Assembly (NCBI GenBank): GCA_905204635.1
Contig: CAJLAN010000010.1
Coordinates: 1 to 16,608, forward strand
Direction of reading: 5' to 3'
Source of the DNA: an uncultured Collinsella sp.
GTDB lineage: Bacteria > Actinomycetota > Coriobacteriia > Coriobacteriales > Coriobacteriaceae
DNA: 16,608 nt
Shown here piece after piece: positions 13,074-16,608 of this stretch (the first letter of the stretch is position 1; every line of letters starts with the position of its first letter). The position numbers and the translations under genes are program-made. Under the pieces are notes generated by a model. That model searched no databases. It saw only the letters and a program-made list of their open reading frames with translations, and was not told the origin of the DNA.

Positions 13074-14303
13074 ATGGATCGAAACGAACTCGACCCCAGC
13101 GTCCCCAGCGCCACGGAGGTCAAGAAGATCCCCCTCATCATTAAGGTGTATGCCGTCCTGTGCATCCTGTCCGGCGTGGGCACGCTCCCGTCGGTCGCCG
13201 CCTTTATGTGGCAGGTCATCACCGCGCTCATCAACGGCAGCGCCGCCGCCAAACTCGGCGACAACACGCTCGTCGCGGTCGGCCTTATCGTCGCCGGCAT
13301 CATGCTCTCGGCGGCGAGCGCGGTCATCTTGATCATCTTCGGCCTTGACCTCATTAAGAACCAGCGCCGCAACGCCGCACGCCTGTCCTATATCCTTATC
13401 GCATTTACCGTCGTCGAGCTTTTGGTCGACGTGATGCTCCAGGGCATCGGGCTCTTCTTGCTTCGTCCCGCGATTCAGCTCGGTATCCTCATCGCGCTTT
13501 CAGCCACCGTCGATCCTACGCTTCGCCAGGAGCGCGAACTGCAGCGCCGCCTGCAGGAGATGCTCGACCGCGACGCCGCCGCCGAGGGCATGCTCGGCCG
13601 CGATGAAACCGGCGAGGGCTACATCAAGCTCAACTACTTCAACCTGTTCTGGGTATTCCTCGTCTGCTGCGTGCTCGGCCTGATCGCCGAGGACATCTGG
13701 CACATGACGGTCGACGACCCAGGCGTCTACCAGGACCGCGCCGGCATGCTGTTTGGTCCCTTCAGCCCCATCTATGGCTTTGGCGCCGTACTCATGACCA
13801 TGGTGCTCAACCGCTTCTATAAAAAGAACCCCATCATCATTTTCCTGGTAAGCGCTGTGCTCGGCGCGAGCTTTGAGGTGTTCGTGGGCTGGTTTATGCA
13901 AACCTCGTTCGGTGTGGTCTCGTGGAGCTACTCGCATATGAAGCTCTTTGGCATGCCCGATCCACTCGCCGTCCTTACGGGCGGACGCACCTGCACGGGC
14001 TTTGCCTGCCTGTGGGGCCTGGGTGGCCTTATCTGGATCAAGCTGCTGCTGCCGAGGCTGCTCAAGCTCATCAACATGATTCCGTGGAAGAGTCGCTACT
14101 CGGCTACCGTCATCTTTACCGTCATTATGCTGGTCGACGGCGTCATGACGCTGCAGTCGCTCGACTACTGGTACCAGCGCGTCAACGGCACGGAGCCGGA
14201 TATTCCCGTCGCGCAGTTCTACGGCAAGTATTTTGATAACGACTACATGGAGAACCGCTTCCAGAGTATGACCATGAGCCCCAAGGATGCGACGCGCGTG
14301 TAG
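13074..14303 (+). CDS. Putative ABC-transporter type IV membrane protein (CmpB family)
   Basis: This 409-residue membrane protein has two parts. The first (about 20-145) has about four hydrophobic spans of no recognised family. A charged, probably cytoplasmic linker follows (148-182, RQERELQRRLQEMLDRD). The second (about 186-365) carries the CmpB pattern: a helix with CCVLGLIAEDIWH, then DRAGMLFGPFSPIYGFG (221-237), a central helix, WSYS (284-287) and GGRTCTGFACLWG (303-315), then a final helix near 345-360. The family is named a putative ABC permease, but no ATPase accompanies it here and its transport role is unproven. AGAAAGG precedes the ATG. It is divergent from purF and ends at the two-way terminator at 14337-14379. 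Confidence 0.8.
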   Translation: MDRNELDPSVPSATEVKKIPLIIKVYAVLCILSGVGTLPSVAAFMWQVITALINGSAAAKLGDNTLVAVGLIVAGIMLSAASAVILIIFGLDLIKNQRRNAARLSYILIAFTVVELLVDVMLQGIGLFLLRPAIQLGILIALSATVDPTLRQERELQRRLQEMLDRDAAAEGMLGRDETGEGYIKLNYFNLFWVFLVCCVLGLIAEDIWHMTVDDPGVYQDRAGMLFGPFSPIYGFGAVLMTMVLNRFYKKNPIIIFLVSAVLGASFEVFVGWFMQTSFGVVSWSYSHMKLFGMPDPLAVLTGGRTCTGFACLWGLGGLIWIKLLLPRLLKLINMIPWKSRYSATVIFTVIMLVDGVMTLQSLDYWYQRVNGTEPDIPVAQFYGKYFDNDYMENRFQSMTMSPKDATRV

Positions 14304-14336
14304 CGCCACGCAATGCCGAGATTTTTCAACGCACAG

Positions 14337-14379
14337 AAAAGCCCACTGGCAGACTGATTGAACTGCCAGCGGGCTTTTT
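14337..14379. terminator. Bidirectional terminator between convergent genes
   Basis: AAAAGCCCACTGGCAG (14337-14352) pairs with CTGCCAGCGGGCTTTT (14363-14378) at 15 of 16 positions around a 10-base loop. T tracts follow on both strands. It closes the CmpB-like gene (+) and the purE-sortase-MoaE-like genes (-). Confidence 0.9.
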
Positions 14380-14402
14380 GTTGGCGAGTGCTGCTGCCGG
14401 CC

Positions 14403-14822
14403 TTACGCCTCGCGCTCGACCTCGCTCACACACTCATTTTTGATGGTACCGACGAGCGCCTGCAGCGCATCGACGACATGCGGGCGAATGTCCCCGCCAA
14501 TGAGCACGAGCATGATGTCGTCGCCCACGGTAAGCTCGCCACTCGCCAGCCACACACGCACATAGCCGATACCCGGCATCGTGCGCGTCGCCTCGATAGC
14601 GGCCTGCACCTTATCGGCATCGAAGCCGAACACCATGCCGCCCACCTTATGTCCAGGCGCCACACCATCTGTCTCGACCCCACGCACCTCGGACTTAGGC
14701 GTCGCACGCACCACGCCGTTGTGTGTCAGGTACATCCCACAATCAGCCGCCGAAACATCGGCCTTGGCTTCGCGCAGCCAAGCATCAACCGAAGGCATCG
14801 ATTTGCCACTTTCAAGCATCAT
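14403..14822 (-). CDS. moaE: MoaE-like protein (divergent molybdopterin synthase catalytic subunit)
   Basis: This 139-residue protein resembles MoaE in its second half: VRVWLASGELTVGDDIMLVL (where MoaE has HRxGxLxxGD), then GGDIRPHVVDALQALVGTIK. MoaE uses thiocarboxylated MoaD to build the molybdopterin dithiolene. The N-terminal half (PSVDAWLREAKAD, CGMYLTHNGVVRATPKSEVRG) matches the 'event, GxVR' segment loosely. The lysine in GTIK fits one conserved MoaE lysine, but the usual WK.E lysine a few residues later is absent (ECVSEVER). No moaD, moaA, moaC or mog gene is nearby. Two adjacent ATGs exist: AAAAGGAG is 2 bases before the first and 5 before the second (14819), so the second may be used. 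This call is moderate; a related fold with another role is possible. Confidence 0.6.
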   Translation of the reverse strand: MMLESGKSMPSVDAWLREAKADVSAADCGMYLTHNGVVRATPKSEVRGVETDGVAPGHKVGGMVFGFDADKVQAAIEATRTMPGIGYVRVWLASGELTVGDDIMLVLIGGDIRPHVVDALQALVGTIKNECVSEVEREA

Positions 14823-14872
14823 TTCTCCTTTTGATTTCCAGGGTAGTCTTTTTGGGACGGGGCCCGGACACT

Positions 14873-15877
14873 TTATTCCTCGACCGGCGTGAGCACCATG
14901 ACGGCGCGCGTATTGCTAAATGACAGCGAACGGCAGGTCACAAGCGTTACGACCTTGGTTGCCGAAGCGGCACGCTCGGTGGCGTCGCTCGCCACGGCAG
15001 AAGCACCGTCGAGCATCTCGGACAGATAGCTCTTCAGTCCGTCATCGCCTTCAAAGTTGGGCGTGCGCGCCTTGGCATACGTGTCCTCGACGACCTTGGT
15101 CGCCAGCGGTCGCAGCTTATACGTTGCATCGCGCGTGATGTAATACACGTACTCGATGCTATCGAATGTCGCTTGGTCGGTGGTGTCCGAAATCACGTTG
15201 AACATCGACCCGTCATTCATGTGGTGGCCGTAGATCGTGGTCTGCTGGTCAACCATTCCCGGCGCGGTGTCATCGCTATCCAGGAAAATGGCCCCGGACG
15301 CATTGGCCGTACCGTCGAACAGCGTGTTGAGGTATTTGGAGTTGTTGTTGGTCTGCACCACGGGATAGTTGATGTTGGTTCCCGGCACGTAAATCCAACC
15401 CACAATCTCGGGGTTTGTCTGAGCAAGCGCATCGAAGTCGATAATCGGCACGCCGCTAGCGTCCTTATCGCTTACATATTGCTTCTCGATTTTCTGGTAT
15501 GAATCGCTCGCCTGCTTATAGCCAATCTGAGCATTGATAAAGATGGCGGCGGCGGCGACAATCAGACCGATACCCACGATGATGAGCAGAATGGGAATGA
15601 CGGAGCGGCGCTTTTTGCGCGGCGGCTCGGTGTAGCTGGACGGAGCGCCGCTCGGTTGCCTCGTCGTCCGGGTCTGCTTCTTTGCCGTGCCATATGACGA
15701 GGGGCGATACGCAGCCGGCGTATCCTGACGGCGATGGGACGTCGGCGTTACGGGGCGCGGCGCACGAGCCTGTTGAGGAGAGGATGCCCGACCCTGCTGC
15801 ATGGAGCGGGCCGATCCCGCCTTGGATGGATCGGGGATCTGAGAAGCCGAGAAACGTTTTCCCTGATAGTCGGACAT
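14873..15877 (-). CDS. srtB: Class B sortase
   Basis: This 334-residue cysteine transpeptidase would attach proteins with a sorting signal to peptidoglycan or to pilins. The N-terminal 90 residues are Ser/Pro/Gln/Arg-rich and probably cytoplasmic. A membrane anchor follows at about 93-115 (VIPILLIIVGIGLIVAAAAI). The extracytoplasmic sortase domain runs from about 145, with PEIVGWIYVPGTNINYPVVQ (156-175) typical of class B. The catalytic set is H218 (TIYGHHM), C315 (TLVTCRS) and R324 (NTRAVMVLTP). GGGAGAG precedes the ATG. It lies 36 bases after purE and 50 bases before the MoaE-like start, so the three genes probably share a transcript. No LPxTG or NPxTN substrate protein is encoded in the window. 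Confidence 0.9.
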   Translation of the reverse strand: MSDYQGKRFSASQIPDPSKAGSARSMQQGRASSPQQARAPRPVTPTSHRRQDTPAAYRPSSYGTAKKQTRTTRQPSGAPSSYTEPPRKKRRSVIPILLIIVGIGLIVAAAAIFINAQIGYKQASDSYQKIEKQYVSDKDASGVPIIDFDALAQTNPEIVGWIYVPGTNINYPVVQTNNNSKYLNTLFDGTANASGAIFLDSDDTAPGMVDQQTTIYGHHMNDGSMFNVISDTTDQATFDSIEYVYYITRDATYKLRPLATKVVEDTYAKARTPNFEGDDGLKSYLSEMLDGASAVASDATERAASATKVVTLVTCRSLSFSNTRAVMVLTPVEE

Positions 15878-15913
15878 GACTCTCCCTATGATTACAGCGG
15901 AATGGCAAGCCGC

Positions 15914-16378
15914 TTAGGCGTCGGCCATCTCCTGCTTCATTTTCTCGATAACCTTGCGGTACTCGGGGTCGCAAGCACCCAGAATCTGCGTGGCATAGAT
16001 GGCGGCGTTCTTGGCGCCGTTGATGGCAACGCAGGCCACGGGCACGCCCGAAGGCATCTGCACCATCGACAGCAGCGAGTCCATACCGCCCAGGTCACTC
16101 GTCTTCATAGGCACGCCGATAACCGGCAGCGGCGTAAAGGCAGCCACGACACCACCCAGGTGAGCGGCCTTGCCGGCGGCGGCGATAATTACTTTGATAC
16201 CGCGATCGGCAGCAGTCGAGGCCCACTCGTGGACCTTCGCCGGCGTGCGGTGTGCGCTCGCAATGACGAGCTCATAGGGCACACCAAGCGCCTCGAGCTC
16301 GGCGGTGCAGCCTTCCATAACGCCCAGATCGGACTTAGAGCCCATGATGATCCCGACAACCGGCTTTTGATCTGCCAT
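15914..16378 (-). CDS. purE: N5-carboxyaminoimidazole ribonucleotide mutase / AIR carboxylase, catalytic subunit
   Basis: This 154-residue PurE performs the carboxylation step that turns AIR into CAIR (directly or via N5-CAIR). It shows the phosphate-binding MGSKSD (12-17), SAHRTP (41-46, H43) and AAGKAAHLGGVVAA (67-80, H73), the clostridial form of the usual AGGAAHLPG motif. DSLLSMVQMPSGVPVA and NGAKNAAIYATQIL complete the fold. No purK is present in the window. I start at 16378, eight bases after GGAGGT; a TTG two codons upstream is a less likely alternative. Confidence 0.94.
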   Translation of the reverse strand: MADQKPVVGIIMGSKSDLGVMEGCTAELEALGVPYELVIASAHRTPAKVHEWASTAADRGIKVIIAAAGKAAHLGGVVAAFTPLPVIGVPMKTSDLGGMDSLLSMVQMPSGVPVACVAINGAKNAAIYATQILGACDPEYRKVIEKMKQEMADA

Positions 16379-16429
16379 AAACAAAGACCTCCTGTTGAGA
16401 GCGGCGACGCGGCGGATCCGCGACCCTTA

Positions 16430-16447
16430 ACTACTGAGAGTAGTATA
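16430..16447 (-). promoter_or_regulatory. Possible purE -10 box with overlapping inverted repeat
   Basis: The minus strand reads TATACT at 16447-16442, about 65 bases upstream of purE. An inverted repeat, ACTACT-GAG-AGTAGT (16430-16444), overlaps it and could be an operator. The best -35 candidates (AAGACC or AAAGAC) are weak. Confidence 0.3.
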
Positions 16448-16473
16448 GCTGCTCCCGTCCCTGCGGTCTTTGT

Positions 16474-16545
16474 GGTGGCGGCTGAGCCTTTCCCTCGGGA
16501 ACTGGGCTTCGCGAAGTTTCCCGAGGGAAAGGCTCAGCCGCCACC
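16474..16545. repeat. 28-bp perfect inverted repeat upstream of purE
   Basis: The arms at 16474-16501 and 16518-16545 are perfectly complementary over 28 bases; the left arm begins GGTGGCGGCTGAGCC. The 16-base loop contains the palindrome CTTCGCGAAG (16507-16516). CCCTGCG occurs as a direct repeat near both ends (16459-16465 and 16544-16550). No T tract follows on either strand, so it is not a standard terminator. It may be a dispersed palindromic repeat or a strong RNA stem in the leader of a gene right of the window. Confidence 0.8.
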
Positions 16546-16608
16546 CTGCGACCTACCGGATATTGCTATGACGTACGTTGGCTGAAATAATACCGTGGGA
16601 CCCGCCGT

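Noticed and set aside
15734..16585. + strand open frame opposite purE and the sortase start
   Set aside because: It is antisense to PurE with all motifs intact, has no ribosome binding site, and runs through the 28-bp inverted repeat.
16577..16608. T-box-like end sequence (GTGGGACCCGC) at the right edge
   Set aside because: It resembles the TGGNACC motif only loosely, and I cannot see the specifier stem or the downstream gene. Sequence beyond the edge and a covariance search would decide it.
1..16608. CRISPR array, tRNA genes, phage or toxin-antitoxin modules
   Set aside because: No evenly spaced direct repeats, no tRNA-like cloverleaf, and no integrase, transposase or toxin-antitoxin motifs were found.

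Overview
The window looks like a chromosomal segment of a GC-rich Gram-positive anaerobe, most likely an actinobacterium of the class Coriobacteriia such as Collinsella. This is an inference from GC-rich codon use, a probable NfnAB transhydrogenase, a class B sortase, the clostridial-type PurE motif and the overall protein flavour. No 16S rRNA or other decisive marker is present. I found 17 protein-coding genes. There is no RNA gene, CRISPR array, prophage or intact insertion sequence.

Layout. 1-367 is a gene-free leader with a strong hairpin, two inverted copies of a repeat, a -10 box and a leader hairpin. 368-2607 (+) is a two-gene operon for the two subunits of an NfnAB-type NADH/ferredoxin:NADP+ oxidoreductase, closed by a terminator. 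2734-3357 (-) is a cytidylate-kinase-like protein. 3406-6435 (-) is a polar amino acid ABC importer in the order ATPase, Tat-type lipoprotein binding protein, permease, permease, the same order as glnQHMP. 6684-8402 (-) holds a membrane-anchored parvulin-type foldase and a GatB/YqeY-domain protein. 8538-9002 (-) is a lone PTS EIIA domain. 9155-12776 (-) is the purine block purF-purM-purN. 13074-14303 (+) is a CmpB-type membrane protein, divergent from purF. 14403-16378 (-) is a likely purE - sortase B - MoaE-like operon. The last 230 bases carry a 28-bp perfect inverted repeat upstream of purE.

How the genes work together. PurF, PurN, PurM and PurE are steps 1, 3, 5 and 6 of IMP synthesis. 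The PurF promoter lies too close to the gene to leave room for a purine riboswitch. NfnAB links the NADH, NADPH and ferredoxin pools of an anaerobe. The envelope genes (sortase, parvulin foldase, Tat lipoprotein, CmpB-like protein) fit a Gram-positive cell surface.

The coding content is mostly ordinary. The most unusual signal is between the genes: a family of imperfect palindromes built around GGGGACAG / CTGTCCCC, with at least six members, all at gene borders and none seen inside a gene. Two members share a 32-base segment with a compensatory base-pair change. Two other large palindromes (9024-9073 and 16474-16545) do not belong to that family. I do not see a clear new multi-gene system.
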